A DNA stretch of 64,000 bases from Linepithema humile (Eukaryota > Arthropoda > Insecta > Hymenoptera > Formicidae): contig NC_090128.1 in assembly GCF_040581485.1 (NCBI RefSeq), forward strand, positions 25,326,931 to 25,390,930. The letters run 5' to 3'. Both the position numbers and the translations under genes were made by a program. The first letter of the stretch is position 1; every line of letters starts with the position of its first letter. The notes beneath the pieces were generated by a model. The model ran no database searches. It was not told the origin of the DNA and saw only the letters and a list, made by a program, of their open reading frames with translations. This document shows positions 12,121 to 25,724 of the stretch, in pieces.

Positions 12121-14690
12121 TGAAAGTTTGAAATTCTTCTTTTACATCTTCTTTTTAATTTTCCTATAGGGCAAAGATCTTCTCTGATGTCGTTCAAGAA
12201 GCTTAATCATGTTCCTGAACATATTGTGAATAATGATACCAAGTCTTCAATCTTCCATTAGCTTCAGATTTCGATGGCAAATAGGAAAGAGTTACCAAAT
12301 AAATAAAGTTTCATCGGCAACGTTTGTTGTCATCAATCCGCAAAATTTTCCTCACAATATCAGAATCGTATGTTATTGCAAATTTATGTACGATGTGCTC
12401 ACAAAGTAGAAAAGGCTATTTTATACCACATTATTCTTGATGGATTAACGGCTGACTTCAGAGTTTTTTTAAAGACATTAATTGCATCGTTATCTCGCAG
12501 TTATCGACGATAACATAATAATTGCTTTCCTATGTACTTGAACTGTTGGAAAAGTTGATCCACAGACGTTGAAAGAGCTTCTTCGTTATATTCAAATGAC
12601 ATTATTCTCTATTGTAGAATGCAATCTTCTTCGGTATTGAATATGAATTTAGAATTCAAATAAAATCAATGATATTAATAGCGAATGAATAGTATTCACT
12701 CCAAGTGGTCCCCTCCTTTTGATAAATATACATATACATTAAAGCAAACATTATTATTTCTATATTTGAGACTTGTACATTATTAAACTAGAAGCATTTT
12801 TATTTATTCGCATTCATCAAATAAATCATCTATCACCATCAATTTAAAGAGTTTTCAAATTAATACAAATCTTTGTATTAAAAATGTAAGAAAAAATAAT
12901 AAAAATGTTAAATTATTTTTTGTTTATTATTTTTTTCTTTTTCTAATGTAATTATAAGTCAAACGAGTGACGTAATAGAAAAAAATGTAAGAAAAAAATA
13001 GAAAAAAATAGAGGATTCTGTCTATGCAAAAATACAAGCTTCGAAAAAATAAAAAAAAAAAAAACAAATTTAACTATATTTAAATTTATTTTTATGTGTA
13101 AGATCGAACAGTAATATGCTTACATGTTAACAGATATCACCGCTGCAATTAATTAGATATTAGATAATATCTCCTAGAATACTCTTTTTTTTCTTTTAAT
13201 TTCATATTAAATACAGAAATGTACACATATATATAGCAATAAATAAATTATATGTTTGCGCGCATCTTTAAGAGAGTTACGAGGTCGCGAGTTACGAAAC
13301 TTCTAGGTTCATAATGCCTCAATGTTTTACACAACAATTATAAAATAAAGAACTCTTTATTTTATTGATTGCTAATTTGTTCATATCCGATTTGTTGATA
13401 TCTGATTTCTAGTTAATAAAAATTACAGAAATTTTAATTGTTCTATTCGGTTTTCACAAATAACACACAATTTTGTATATTTTCCGTCAAATAGATTCGC
13501 AATAACACATATATTGATGAAAATTCTCATCATTTATCTCTCATTTATTCTTACTAAAAATTGAGAATATGAAATACTATGAGAAATCGTTCCGGTAAGC
13601 CTGCCTGCACACGACTCGTCAGATACAATATAATAACATTATAGAAAGAGACATTGTTTTCGTGCCTCAAGATGCAAGTATTGCAGTTCTCAAATTTTAT
13701 ACGTTTTTGACTTGTCGATGCGACTTCACATGCGAACCACATTCAAGAATTAATAAGATGAATAAATGAACGCCTGGAGACAGTATATGACGTATACATT
13801 TATATTCTCTATTTCTTCTTACTTCTCTTAAATAAATAAAATTTCTAAAAAAATTTTCCTTAAATTTTTTTTTTAAATAAACTTGATCTTGAAACTTTAC
13901 TCGATTTTTGCGAGAATCGATTTTATGTTTCAGAATGTTATACAAAATTATATGCCAGTAAAAAATCATGATTTTCCATGTATTTTAATTATTTGAAATA
14001 GTAAAAAAATGTTTGAAATTTGTGGAGCATGTAGCATTGCTGAAATCGTGTAATCCTAAACACAATATATCAAAAAATTTACAAAGTTAATAGTATTTTA
14101 AACAATATTTTAATAACCCATAACAAGAAATCATATAGTGCAGGGAAACCGTAATCAAAAAGGCGGTTCTCCCAGACACTATTATCTGTTTTGCAAATAA
14201 TTTTTGATAGTGTAAAGACTTGCAGAAATGTTTGATACCTCACCTTTTAAATAACCCATAATAAAATAATATAAGAAAATATTAACCAAAAATTTGATTG
14301 ACTGAAAAATTGTAGGTTTTATAAATTAAATGTGGAAATATATATTTTTTATTTATTATAATGTATACATAAGATCTATACAGCTATACAGCTATAAGAT
14401 CTATATACATAATAAGATTTCTGCATTTAATTATATCTATAGTTTCATTAACTAAATAATAATGAATGAATTATATACACTCATTCGTAAGAAAACCGGG
14501 CCACCAAACTTTAGCACATTTTTTAACATCTTTGAATAGCGATAACTCAGCAAAAACTCATCGTATTCGGATGAAAAAAATCGCAAATTAAAGCTTGAAC
14601 ATTCCTTCTAACAACCAAACAAACCAAAATTGAGTTACGCAAAATGTTTTACAAAATGTCGGACGTTAAAGATATACTTTGAGAAATGGG
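12121..14690. other. AT-rich stretch, nothing recognised
   Basis: Short poly-A and poly-T tracts and broken open frames only (for example 13697-13969 on the - strand). Bases 12540-12600 on the - strand give a short peptide before a stop and may belong to the same decayed gene as the repeat field to the left. Confidence 0.4.
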
Positions 14691-14694
14691 AAAA

Positions 14695-15485
14695 AAATTT
14701 TTTTTTAAACTATTGCATTGCTCGAAGAAGTAGACTACCGGATACAAAAATGTATGCATTAAAATTATTAAAATTATTATAGTAAAGTCATGGAAAAAAA
14801 TTATTATATCATAAATTGGGGAGTTTAAATTTTGGAGAGATAGTATTCATGTATTAATTTTTAATAAAAAAAAATATTTTTTATATATGAAGTTTAAATT
14901 CATTGCACTTATCTGCCATATTAAAAAACTGAAGGAATTTCATCATATCTATGATTTTTTGGAGGATAATAATTTAATCATTTTAGTGATGAATTTTAAA
15001 AAAATATAGAAATAATTTTACGTTTAGATGATAATGCTTCTCAGATAATAAAAATTAATAAAATTGATCTACTGATAGAGATTAAGGATCCAATAGATAA
15101 AATAATATTTCAAGCAAGAAAATTATCAGGATAGTTTGAGTATCGGCGAGGTATTCCTCTTAAACCTAAAAAATGTTGAGGAAAAATGTTTTAAGCTCAT
15201 TTATTTCCTAACAAATCTATATTTAAAAAATTTTTCTACGACCTTTACAAATATAGATATCAATAAAGTTATAAGATTTACAACTAACAAATCTAAACAA
15301 GATTTTCATATGTCACCTGAAAGTAAAGTAAATAATCTAAAAAAATAAATTATCTATTCCATCAGTTAATACACTGGGAAAAACTGATGCGAAGAGAAGC
15401 AATACAATGTAAAAAATGCCAACGTATTGGCCACATGGCTGCGAACTGTAATTTATCTTATAGATGCGTAAAATACCATATTCAA
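14695..15485 (+). mobile_element. LINE ORF1 (gag-like) remnant with CCHC zinc knuckle
   Basis: Bases about 15409-15453 translate to CKKCQRIGHMAANC, a C-x2-C-x4-H-x4-C retroviral-type zinc knuckle, preceded by WEKLMRREAIQ. This arrangement is typical of the ORF1 nucleic-acid-binding protein of Jockey/I-type LINEs in insects. An open piece at 15136-15348 upstream fits the preceding domain, but stops separate the two. Part of the block recurs at 8535-8660. It is a dead fragment on the + strand. Confidence 0.65.
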
Positions 15486-15549
15486 TTTATGTAGAACCGA
15501 AATTGTTTCATCACAAGCAGTGCATCATCATATAATATAGTTTTCCGTT

Positions 15550-15800
15550 CGTAAAAAATGTTTTGACATAATTAACGGTATGCCATGGTATACCGTTGTC
15601 ATCGACATTGAATGAGAAACCGTGTGTATCGCTTTTCGCGCGGTAACGCAGAATTAAATAGAGAAGCGCGCGTATTCGCACGGCGTGCGACTCGTGATCC
15701 TCAAGAATGCAGATATTCGGGAAAAGATAGTTATTGCGCGCAAGAACCGGCACCTCGGAATACGTACAACGGTCGTGGGATAGAACAATGGCACGTAATT
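15550..15800. repeat. Dispersed repeat, copy 2 (partner at 9545-9785)
   Basis: Same orientation and order of landmarks as the copy near 9.6 kb, but with more CpGs retained (for example GCGCGCGTATTCGCACGGCG). It directly follows the LINE ORF1 remnant, so it may be part of the same insertion. Confidence 0.65.
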
Positions 15801-15859
15801 TTAATAAAGAATGTGCGACTTTTCTTAAAAAGCACAATAGTCACTTCCTTGTTCGTAGA

Positions 15860-16920
15860 TTCTTTAAAAATCTTTAAAAAATTTTTAGGGTCATCCTGAG
15901 AATGATACGTTAATTTTCTTTAATACTATTTATATTGTCAAATCGGCGGACTTTCAATGACTTTTTCAACTGACAGAAAAAAAGTCTCCTGGTGATAAAT
16001 CAAATGAATATAAAGATTGAACGATTACAATGTATAGATATGCTTAACCAAAAACTATGACACAAAAGATAATCTCCACAAAAAAGTTTTCATAGAAGTT
16101 GGTTGAAAGATATTTTCTATTGAAACTTCCGATTTCGGATAAAAAGCGTGAATTAGCAAAGAGATATTCTATGTATCTTATATATATACATTTCTCTTTC
16201 TTTGCTCAAAATTCAGAAAATCAAAAGTATGAAACATGACAGAGTAAAACGAGAAAGCACAAACATAAAAGCGCGTACAACTGTCAAACTAATTGTAAGC
16301 TACACTTCTCTACATACTGCTATGGATATAAGACAATAACCATTCCCGTCGTGAAATTACTCTTGTTGCAATTAAGGTTTTTACATACAGTTACGGAATT
16401 AGCACGTCGGCATTTCCGGACGACGAAGGATTTCTCTCGGATGGTTGTCATATATGCACTGAAACGAGGGAACATACTTGCATATATTTGGAAAATAGTT
16501 TCCAACCATAATTAGGACGCAAAATTGTAAATCGTTTTGCTTTGGTATACACTAGATTTGCTCAAATAGGAGCACTTTCACATTTACTCTATTCCGGATT
16601 CACATGCCGGATCATAAAACGATCAAACGATATAAAAAGACCAAAGTGCAAAAGAAAAAACGTACAATATACGATTAAATCTGAAAATAAAAAAATATAT
16701 CTGTGCGTATTACATACATATCTAAGTAGAAATTGTGATCGAAGTTCGATATTAAAACTCGCATCTGAACGTCTCTCGAATAATACGATAGTCACTCATT
16801 TACGACTCATTAATTGCGGTCCCCAGTTGGGCGCTGAATATCAGTTTACATTTTTTTGAAGAATATTCTGTAAGTGCAAACATGCGTGCGACATTCCCGG
16901 CGGACGTTGCACGCAAGTTT
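15860..16920. other. No recognised gene
   Basis: A 105-codon open frame on the + strand (16542-16859) and shorter ones on the - strand lack recognisable motifs. I see nothing that supports a gene. Confidence 0.4.
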
Positions 16921-16924
16921 CAAT

Positions 16925-17195
16925 ATGGAATGGTAATTATTCGATCGAGCACAACTTAGCAAACACACCTTCCAGTGCGTTAAAAACTATACTTTCGAAT
17001 ACGGCACTCTGGCGATCGTATAAATTATTTATTAAAAAAATAATAATAATTCAAAAAACGATATCAAATTGCGACAAACCATTTCTGGCAATAGCGATAT
17101 TTCGCGAGGTCTAAAAACAATATACACGGGTTTGAGAGGCATAGTCCATGCAGAGAAACAGGATTATACTTTTTCTGTATTTTATTATTTTTTCT
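16925..17195. repeat. Local duplication, copy 1 (partner at 17570-17815)
   Basis: Landmarks CGATCGAGCA.AAC, GTTAAAAACTATACTTT, GAATACGGCA, CAAACCATTTCT and GGATTATACT....CTGTATTTTATTATTTT occur in the same order in both copies. Both translate on the - strand to similar peptides with stops, so an old duplicated exon is possible. Confidence 0.75.
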
Positions 17196-17569
17196 CGACA
17201 CAAAAGAGGCATTTAGATACAAAAACACACGTATGAAAATCGCAATAAATTCTGCAATTCAAATACCAGTTTCGAGACGGTTCTTGTTTCCTACATCATC
17301 AGAAAAAAAGTTGAATAAAATTTTAATTAAAACAAAAACAATGTCGCGAGATTGCGCATCATAGAGCACGCATCGACCAAAGTAAAACCGTGTGTCTAAA
17401 AGATAGAAATATACTAATTATTATCAGTACACGATCCCAAGATTTGTATTGTAAATTAAATTCAATTTTATATTCGCAACAAGTTTTTAATATTACCTTA
17501 CTTCAAAAGTTTTTAGATTGATTTGACGACAAATTAGAAGAATATTCTTAATTGAATGAAACATACTCA

Positions 17570-17815
17570 AATTCAATCGATCGAGCATAACAGAGCAAAC
17601 GCACTTTTCTGCATGTTAAAAACTATACTTTTGAATACGGCACATGCCGTAACAAAATAATAATGCAAAAAATGACACCAAACCAAATGCGGCAAACCAT
17701 TTCTAGCAACAGCGGTACTTCGCGAAATCGAAGAGCAACATAGTATGAGAAGCATATACCATACAGAAGAGACAGGATTATACTGCTTTTTCTGTATTTT
17801 ATTATTTTCGATATC
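17570..17815. repeat. Local duplication, copy 2 (partner at 16925-17195)
   Basis: This is the second copy of the roughly 250-base unit, about 630 bases downstream in direct orientation. The - strand stays open for 83 codons here (17573-17824) but is closed in copy 1, so I do not call a gene. Confidence 0.75.
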
Positions 17816-18639
17816 AAACTTCAAACAATCGTAATCATTTAAAGATGCTGCTATGCACTACGCCGCACAGATCTAGCAACAATCTATGGGCGGAAGACAT
17901 CAATGAAATTTTTACAACTACCTCAATATTCATCATAGTGTTCATACTGATACGAATCTTTCGATGCTAAAAATACAACCAAAGTCTACCTCCTGATCTG
18001 TAAGTTATACCCGTTTCTGGGCGCCAAAATAAATGTTTGACATATTGACAATTTGAAAGAATTATTATCTTCACGTTATCATTGTGTAAGAAATCGCCTA
18101 GATCAACCGGTATCGTGGACACAAGGCTTAAGCGGCGCCAGCTTCCGGCAGCCGAAACTCGATTATCTTCAATGTAACGCGATGATCGATTCTGCGCGAA
18201 CACGACAGTACGCGCTTGATTAAAAATCAAAATTTCAAAATTTTCGTAAAGGGGAGACAATCATATGAGACCATGTAAGATCATGTTGGTTGTGAGAGAC
18301 AATCGGTTTCTCACAACCAACAAACAATAAAATAAAAAAATTTGTGAGGAATGCGATGAGTCTATGTATAAGAGCGTTTTACTAATTCCACAGCTGTATA
18401 ACGAACTTGTGAATAAATTACATTTATTTTATAATAAATTTAACTGACATAGGTCGTATTATGTAGAAATAAAAATTAACCAACAAAGAGTTACTTGGCG
18501 AGAGAAATACGCGAATTTTGTGGAAAAAAATGGATAAACCGAATCAAGAAAAAATGATGCAACAAGTCCAAGGACAAACGCTACACAATACCGACCGTAT
18601 CATACCACAAAAAAACAATAATAACCGCTTGAGTTCGCT

Positions 18640-19075
18640 TCGGACGATGTGTTAAATGATTGTGTTAAATAATTTTTGTGTTAAATCATTTAACACAAAA
18701 TGTTAGGATTTCTATGCGTGCGATCAGCAGAATTAAGTGATGCAATAAAAATCACAAAATATGGAATAAAAATGCAATAAATTGCCGAAATACCAGATTT
18801 TTACCAGAATACCAGAATATCAGAATTTATTATTATTCTTATATATCTTAATCAACAACAATAAGAACTGTTTAATTCAACAAATTAACCCGAATATAAT
18901 AATATATTAACTCGAATCTCACAGTGAACAAAAGCGAATACATAGAAATCGTTTAACAAAAATATTAGAATTTCTATGCGTGCGATCAGTAGAATTAATT
19001 GATGCGATAAAAATCACAAAATATGAAATAAAAATGCAATAAATTGCCGAAATACCAAATTTTAATATGTTGCAT
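18640..19075. repeat. Direct repeat pair of about 100 bases
   Basis: Bases 18704-18800 recur at 18967-19066, sharing ATTTCTATGCGTGCGATCAG, GATGC.ATAAAAATCACAAAATATG and ATGCAATAAATTGCCGAAAT. A third partial copy lies at about 19435-19480. A small hairpin of TGTTAAATGATT against AATCATTTAACA precedes the first copy. Confidence 0.8.
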
Positions 19076-19079
19076 TTGC

Positions 19080-20230
19080 CTAAAATACCAATTTTAATAC
19101 GTTGCACTTTTCAACAATACCAGAATTGTTCAAAAGTGCAAATTAAAAAAGAAAAAGATAAAGATGTTTCATCAATGTATCATTTAAAATAAAAACATAT
19201 TCTAATATTGTAATGATATATCTTAAGTAAGAATCAATTATTCTTGTTAAGAAAAATGTTATTTATTTTTATTTGTTGCGAATTATTCAATTGCCTGCAT
19301 TTGATTAAAATAAATAAATGCCAAGTTATTCGCTATGCGCGCATAAATTTTGTGCTTTATTTTAAATATTCATCTTAAAACAGTTTTCTAAAAATGAAAA
19401 TAAAAAGATCAAGCAATAATTTAATGCACACAAATGGAATAAAAATGCAATAAATTGCCGAAATACAAGATACCAAATATTATATCTTACACTACAGTAA
19501 TAAAAACTGATTAATATACATATACAATATAATATGTTAATGTATATAAATTAATATACATATACATATATAATATGTTAATGTATTAACCTTGAGTGGT
19601 CAAATGTAAGAATATTCTATATATAAGATGAGATTCTGAAGAAGAGACAGACCAAATCTATCGTGTAAAATAATAATATATTGTTCTAATTTATGTTAGC
19701 ATTAAAGAAAACGTGACTTCCAGCTTTTCTCAAATATATATAAATTATAAGTATTTCAACGGAAAAATTGTGGACTGCTTTGTTTCTAGAATTCAAGGAA
19801 AGGGAACAACGAACGTTCGCGTATATATTGAGGCAAAAAAAATGTTAAAGTTAACAAAGACGATAAACATGCTGGATCATACGATTGAGACCAAATTCCG
19901 TTCGAAATATTCTCTATTATATCTCACAAGATTAAATATTTTCGTTTTAGACAATTAATTCGCAACGTTAAACTATAGTTAACATTTCAATCGCGAAAAT
20001 GTGAAACGTTATATAAGGTTCTTGTTCTCTCTCTCTCTCACAAACACACACACACTCGATTCTTGAAAAGAGCTACATATAAAAACAGAAAAAATAAAAC
20101 TTCAAAAGAAAAAAAGGAAAAAGAATGAAATAAAGATGTTTGACTGCGCCAAGTTTCCATCATTCAAAAAATTTTAACTATCTTAAATATTCTTACTAAA
20201 ATAATTTTTTAAATATAAAAAGATCGAGCA
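19080..20230. other. AT-rich stretch, no recognised gene
   Basis: An 81-codon open frame on the + strand (19713-19958) has no motif I know. (CT)n and (CA)n runs lie at about 20029-20055. Nothing else is visible. Confidence 0.4.
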
Positions 20231-20336
20231 ATAGTTTAATGGACAGCAATGTTTATTAAATATTTGTCCATTATATTATTTTTCAAGATATTTTTGTTAA
20301 TATTGCAAAGATACCAAATAACATAAAACATTACAA

Positions 20337-20545
20337 AAGACACTGACTCACCACCGGCAGATTCCTGATACCTAGTCGCACCTTGGAATATTTTTTCATA
20401 AATACTCGCCAAAGCACGTACGCCATAATGACGACGATGACGATCAGCGCCGTTACCTCTAATACTTCCGCCGTTTTTGCAGCTGGATGATCCTTCCTCT
20501 TCCTCGAAATATTGCACGTTAGAGACAATGTTCATTACACCACTC
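20337..20545 (-). other. Possible first coding exon (donor site present)
   Basis: On the - strand an ATG at about 20535 opens a frame that runs to a good splice donor (GTG|GTGAGT near 20345). A second frame in the same stretch encodes a hydrophobic segment (ALIVIVVIMAYVLW) followed by basic residues, like a membrane anchor, but it is preceded by a stop and lacks an upstream ATG. Both frames cannot be the product. CpG-dense sequence upstream (20530-21510) would suit a promoter. I find no downstream exon, and I do not recognise the protein. Confidence 0.2.
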
Positions 20546-20685
20546 GCGAAACGTCCGACTGCCGAAAGTCCACGGCATCACGTATGATCACGATGCGATT
20601 ACGCGTAACACGCGAATCGTAGATCGGAATAGCAAGGATACTTACTAGCGAATTACCGAAAAAATTACCGAATTAACAATTTCTT

Positions 20686-21780
20686 ACCTTGAAATTGTAA
20701 AATCCACACAATATACATTAGATACACTGACTAAATTCTATATTCTTTCTAGAAAATACGACCCGCTTTAGACGAAACTAAATTTGAAATATAATTTCGC
20801 TAATATACTTGGGATTTAGCGACCGTTTCGAAAGAATGTGGGTAAAAAACATAAAGATGTACATGTGTGTAAGCATATGTGAGAATTATACATCTACTTG
20901 ACCAGCATTACATGACAATGAAAGAATATCAAAGTCAAATACCAGAGATTGTACAGTACGCGTCGCACGCGAAGTGAAATTCTTAGAAAATCATGAAGTT
21001 AAAAATCTCATTTTTTGTTTAGGTTAGAAAGCATTCGTGCTGTTTGCAGCGAAAATCTGTTTATGAGTACTGTTTCGAACGGAATAAGAAAGAAACAATC
21101 AACGAGACTTTAGTTATATCATGATTTGCGTCACACATTGAAATTCGCGATACCGGCAACGCGGCGACACAAGAATCAAATTCGCGACGAGACTAACGAT
21201 CGAGGTGGCATTATAAAATGAAAATTGCGCGCGATAACCTCTATTCCGTCACGCATAGCTGTTCGGTTTAAACGAAAAAATCCTACACCGCGACACGAAC
21301 TTTACTTGCACGAAATTTCGCCGTATACCCGCCAGCATTCGCTGCCACGATAATACTAACTGAACACTAACTACACGACACACGCACCATTTGCTCTCTC
21401 GACCACCGCCAGACTGCCGTGCGAACGTCGCGAACAACTGATTGTGAATGAATCGCGCCGACCGGTCGCGGTGAGCGCGCTCGAATCGTAGCACCTCGCG
21501 CGCGACGCGACTGCGCGTTTGATATTCGTACGTTGTTAATGCTCGTCAAGTAGATGTATAGTTCTCACATATACTTACACACATATACATCCTTATGTTT
21601 CTTACCCACATTCCTTCGAAACGGTCGCTAAATCCCAAACAATTCTTACCTTGAAATTATAAAATCCACATAATAAACATTAGGTACACTGATTAAATCT
21701 TATACTGTTTCTAGAAAATCTGACCCGCTTTAGATGAGACTGAATTTGAAATATTATTTCACTAATATACTTATAAAATT
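20686..21780. repeat. Nested direct and inverted repeats around a CpG-dense core
   Basis: Bases 20686-20815 recur in direct orientation at about 21650-21775 (shared CTTACCTTGAAATT.TAAAATCCACA and GACCCGCTTTAGA). Bases 20806-20905 recur inverted at 21550-21640 (ACTTGGGATTTAGCGACCG against its complement, plus the GTGGGTAA and TGTGTAAG parts). The inverted pair encloses a CpG-rich core of about 640 bases (20906-21549) that differs sharply from the AT-rich surroundings. Related sequence also occurs near 35.9 kb and 46.8 kb in the segmental duplication (ACCTTGA and TTAGATAC.CTGAC parts). Confidence 0.75.
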
Positions 21781-21829
21781 CTTAGAATAATGTTAAAAAT
21801 CTTTACTTACATTAATCAAATATCAATAT

Positions 21830-22745
21830 CAATTAAAATTTTTATAATACCGATATATGTATACTACTTTATTATTTGTACCGTTACTAAAAATTTACAA
21901 CACGAAAATTGAGAATATATAATAACTAAAATTTGTATCTTGTGAAAAGAAATATGTATAATTGAAAGAAGTAAAGAAAAAAATTAAATGAGAAATAAAA
22001 ACATGAAATATGCTAGAAACTTTTGATAAGAAATAATATGTGTAACGTATCTATGACAATTATGATAAATTATATGGAATAAAACCTAATAACATGATAT
22101 TTTAAACTTGTTTGTTTAGCGAGGTGATTTCGAGGTGATTTTAGTTATTTTTCAAGTTATCGATAACTTTAAAAATTGTCTATGTGGATCACTGTAAATG
22201 AAATGTGAAAAAGGAAAATTTTTATTATAAATTGATGGGAAAAAATCTAAAAGAGAATAAGAAATTCATATAACATTTCACACATTTATGATTGAAAAAT
22301 TTATTATAATTTAACGTTGTAAATTTAATATTTAATACTGTGAATATAATAGAAAATGTTTCAAATGGAATTCATACTCAATCGTATGAACCAGCTTTGT
22401 GTTTTAACTTTAATGTTTTTGCCTCGACATATACACTATTCGTTCGTTGTTTCCTTTCTTTAAATTCTAGACACAAAATATATATACCGTGAGTTCCCCG
22501 TTGAAATAATTATAATTTATATATATTTGAGAAAAGTGGCGTCTTCTGTAATGCTGACATAAATTATTAGAACAATATGATTATTTTACGCGCTAAATTT
22601 TATTGAATTTTAGAAAAACGTGAGAATATTCTACACATAAAATGAAATTTCGAGAATGAAACATAAATTAATGCAAAGAAAATTTAATAAATTGTTTCGC
22701 CCGTAATTACTAAAGCCCCATATTTATGCATAAGACTCTATCTTT
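21830..22745. repeat. Segmental duplication, copy 1 (partner at 25925-26860)
   Basis: About 0.9 kb is collinear with 25925-26860, sharing AAAATTTTTATAATACCGATA, TAAATGAGAAATAAA, CATTCGTTGTT-type pieces, CTCCGTTGAAATAAT, ACATAAATTATTA.AACAATAT and TTTATGCATAAGAC. It is AT-rich with no open frame conserved between copies. Confidence 0.8.
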
Positions 22746-23300
22746 AGACAAAGTAAAATAAAAAGTGGTGTCGCAGCAAAATTTTCTTCGTTTTTCACAA
22801 TTAGCATCGGCGTTATTATACTTCCGTTCTTTCCCGCGTCTCTTATTTCTTCGTCTCTTTTATGTTCACAAGCGTCGTTTTCGCAACACCGTGCTACACC
22901 GCAACACATACGCAAAGAGAATAGATGTGCCGTAAAAACGCGCGTTACTTACACTACGCGCACCTTTACCCTGCAAGAAACAATGGGTGTGCCAATCTCA
23001 CGTGACGGCCACGTGAGCACCCTCGAAAAGGGCTCTCGGTTTCCTGATGTTCATTCATAGCCGGCTCGTGCCGTGGGCGGTGGTGATGACCCTAGACTCC
23101 TTAGATTAAAAAGTTGAAAAGAACCATGTTTACTTATGAAAAAAAAAAACACACACACACACACAGAAAAATGTGTGGACTAATCAAATGTACCGTTTAA
23201 TCAATTAACGTAAAAACGGCATAATAAATCGCCTCATTTTCGCGCAATTTCCAAATATGTTTAACAAAATAACGTTCAAAATTGGATGTTACATACAGAA
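22746..23300. other. CpG-containing stretch, no recognised gene
   Basis: Bases 22780-23090 are moderately CpG-rich. A 63-codon - strand frame at 22724-22915 is not convincing. A (CA)n run lies at about 23150-23165. Confidence 0.4.
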
Positions 23301-23312
23301 TATAAATTCTCG

Positions 23313-23370
<58 letters not shown>
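23313..23370. repeat. (TA)n microsatellite
   Basis: An uninterrupted TA run of about 50 bases, followed by a CA/TA mixture. Confidence 0.95.
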
Positions 23371-23374
<4 letters not shown>

Positions 23375-23377
<3 letters not shown>

Positions 23378-25720
23378 TCACATATATTTATAAACATAAA
23401 AATGCAATGAAGCATGCATTTATGAAATTTATTATGCAATATATTAAGATGTGAGCTTAACAAATCAAGATGCAATATAATTTTTCATATCAAAGTTAAA
23501 AAAAACTTATTTTATAAGTTAAAAGTGTAATACGTTCTTATAATTTTTTATTTTTTATTGCTATAAATTTCATTTAATTAAAGTTTTTTGTAAATGATCT
23601 GTGATGATACCTATCTTTATCATTTCATATTTATTTCCGTATTTCCTAGTCCAAATCTTGTCAAATATTTTTTATTGTACCGCATAGCTACTTATACTGC
23701 AATCTTATGATAATGATCGCAATTCAGAATGTTCTTACGATTGCGGTATCGGTCGATGCGATCATGCATGCCTAATGGCTGAGCAATCGCAACTGAACAA
23801 CTGCTTTTCTGCTCTCTTCTCTCCGATCGAGAATCTAATCCTGCAATTACTTAATCGTCAATTTATTTCGATAGCGACAGACCGATAGAATCCGCGCGGC
23901 GTGCAGCGGCAATTATTTTACTTTCCGCTTTTGTGGCGAGCGTGATCACGCATGCCGCGCAATTGTTGCCCGAGATCGCTCCGTCGCGTTAATCGATCTT
24001 TCCGTCGGACACAGTACACCTTAACTTGGAGCTAAGTAGATGTCAATGCATTCCCACGTGTCCGCGTGGCCTGTCCAGCAACCACTTTCGTGCCCAGGTT
24101 CGGTATAAAGGAAAACAGACGTCTGTCATTTCGCAACACAACCTTCCCGTACAGCGAGAGCGATATCGACCGATTCTTGCGAATCGTAATTACCGGTCAA
24201 TGAACGTTATACACCCAAGGATTCTATAAACTGTAAGATGTTTGACGCTACATTAAAATATATGTTCTTTTCGAAATGTTCACAAACGCGTAGTAGCGCA
24301 TTTAAAAATCCCTTTTCCGCTTCTTTTTGAAAAATGCGAATGTTTCATTCTTTTTTTCCGCGCACGTGAGAAAATATAATCGTCCTTTATGTCGGATGGA
24401 AACGTTGATAATTAGAGAGCGGATTAAAATGTAACAAAAGAGACACATCTGTCTCTGTTGTATGTATATTATATATGGGTGTATTGCGCTGAAATCGTAA
24501 CATGCAACACAAATCGTGATTCATTGACCGGATTTGTTGGGTAAAAGGAAGGAGAGGGCTTGCCGGGAACGTGCGGCACAACGACAGATCATACGAGAGA
24601 GAGATAGCATTATCGCGATCCTATCGGATTATCCAAGATTAATCGAAGAGCATTGCCAGTGTGTGTAACGATGATGATTATCGCTCGATCTAGCGAAATT
24701 CCGGCGAGTGCATATCGTTATCTTAGAATGTCTATTAATTTTAAAGCTATATTTACCGAACAAGAGCGATTGTTCCACTTGGAATAGTAATATTCAATTT
24801 ACAATTCTTACATTATAAATTATTATAAATATTTATTATAAAATAAATATTATGTATTTAACAATACTGCAAAACTTATCAAAAATAATCTCCTCCTCCT
24901 CTCTCTTAAAATGTATAAAAATAATACTTATTAAATTTTTTAAATGAAAGAAGCAGTATTGAAAATTAGCAACAATAAAATTCTTTAAAATTATTTAAAC
25001 TTCTATAATATTGTTAAGTCTTTTTCGTATTTTTCAGTTTAAAGTTAAGCATGGCATAAATCACTTTAAGTTTTCGTGAAAAAAAACGCTCTTGAAAGTT
25101 TATACGCATGTCGTAAAGTGCCAAAAAAAGCCTGATTGATGCGTTTCGCCTAATTTGAAAGCCCAAATAAGCAACACGTGCTCGGAACTCGTTTTGATTG
25201 AGGTATACGCGAACACAAAATGAAAATAATGATCAGTTTACCGGTAAACCTATAAAAATTTCAGATTCTGCGGATTTACGGTTTCCACCCTGAGCTCTCT
25301 GAATTATGGCACCTTGTACCCCCTACTGCATTTGCAAACGTCGTGTATCACACGCGATGCAAAGGTTTTGCATGTTACACTTCATATTTGAGTAGAACAG
25401 CCACGGCCGCGGCCACTTATACCGGCAGACCCGGTGTAAAGTTACACCGAAAATAACGAAGAAACATTTGCCACAAACCTACGGCCGGCCTAACAATTAG
25501 GATTTACCGTTTGCCTCGTTCTCGTAACGTAAATCTCTCCGAAAACGCAGGGAAACAACGCCCAGACCGTAAAATCATCTTTATCGAACCCATTCGCAAA
25601 CGGTATCCCTTTTTTAGCGCGTCGGAACGTCGACGTTGAAACAGCGCGATCGGCGCTAAAAGGAAGCACATCCAACGGTATATGACACGAATAAATGTTT
25701 TTAATGATTTTTCCTTTTTA
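23375..25720. other. No recognised gene; CpG patch with TATA-like box
   Basis: Bases 23730-24200 are CpG-rich. GGTATAAAGG at about 24100 resembles a TATA box with a possible initiator 25-30 bases downstream, but the following frames carry no recognisable protein. The remainder is AT-rich. Bases 25380-25680 have another CpG-rich patch with two short - strand frames, neither recognised. Confidence 0.35.
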
Positions 25721-25724
25721 TATG

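Noticed and set aside
20331..20528. Membrane-anchor-like frame suggesting a cytochrome P450 or similar N-terminus
   Set aside because: There is no in-frame ATG upstream of the hydrophobic segment, a stop precedes it, and no downstream catalytic exon is visible. I kept only a low-confidence exon note.
24026..24229. 67-codon frame downstream of a TATA-like box
   Set aside because: No recognisable protein features. A TATA-like string alone does not make a gene.
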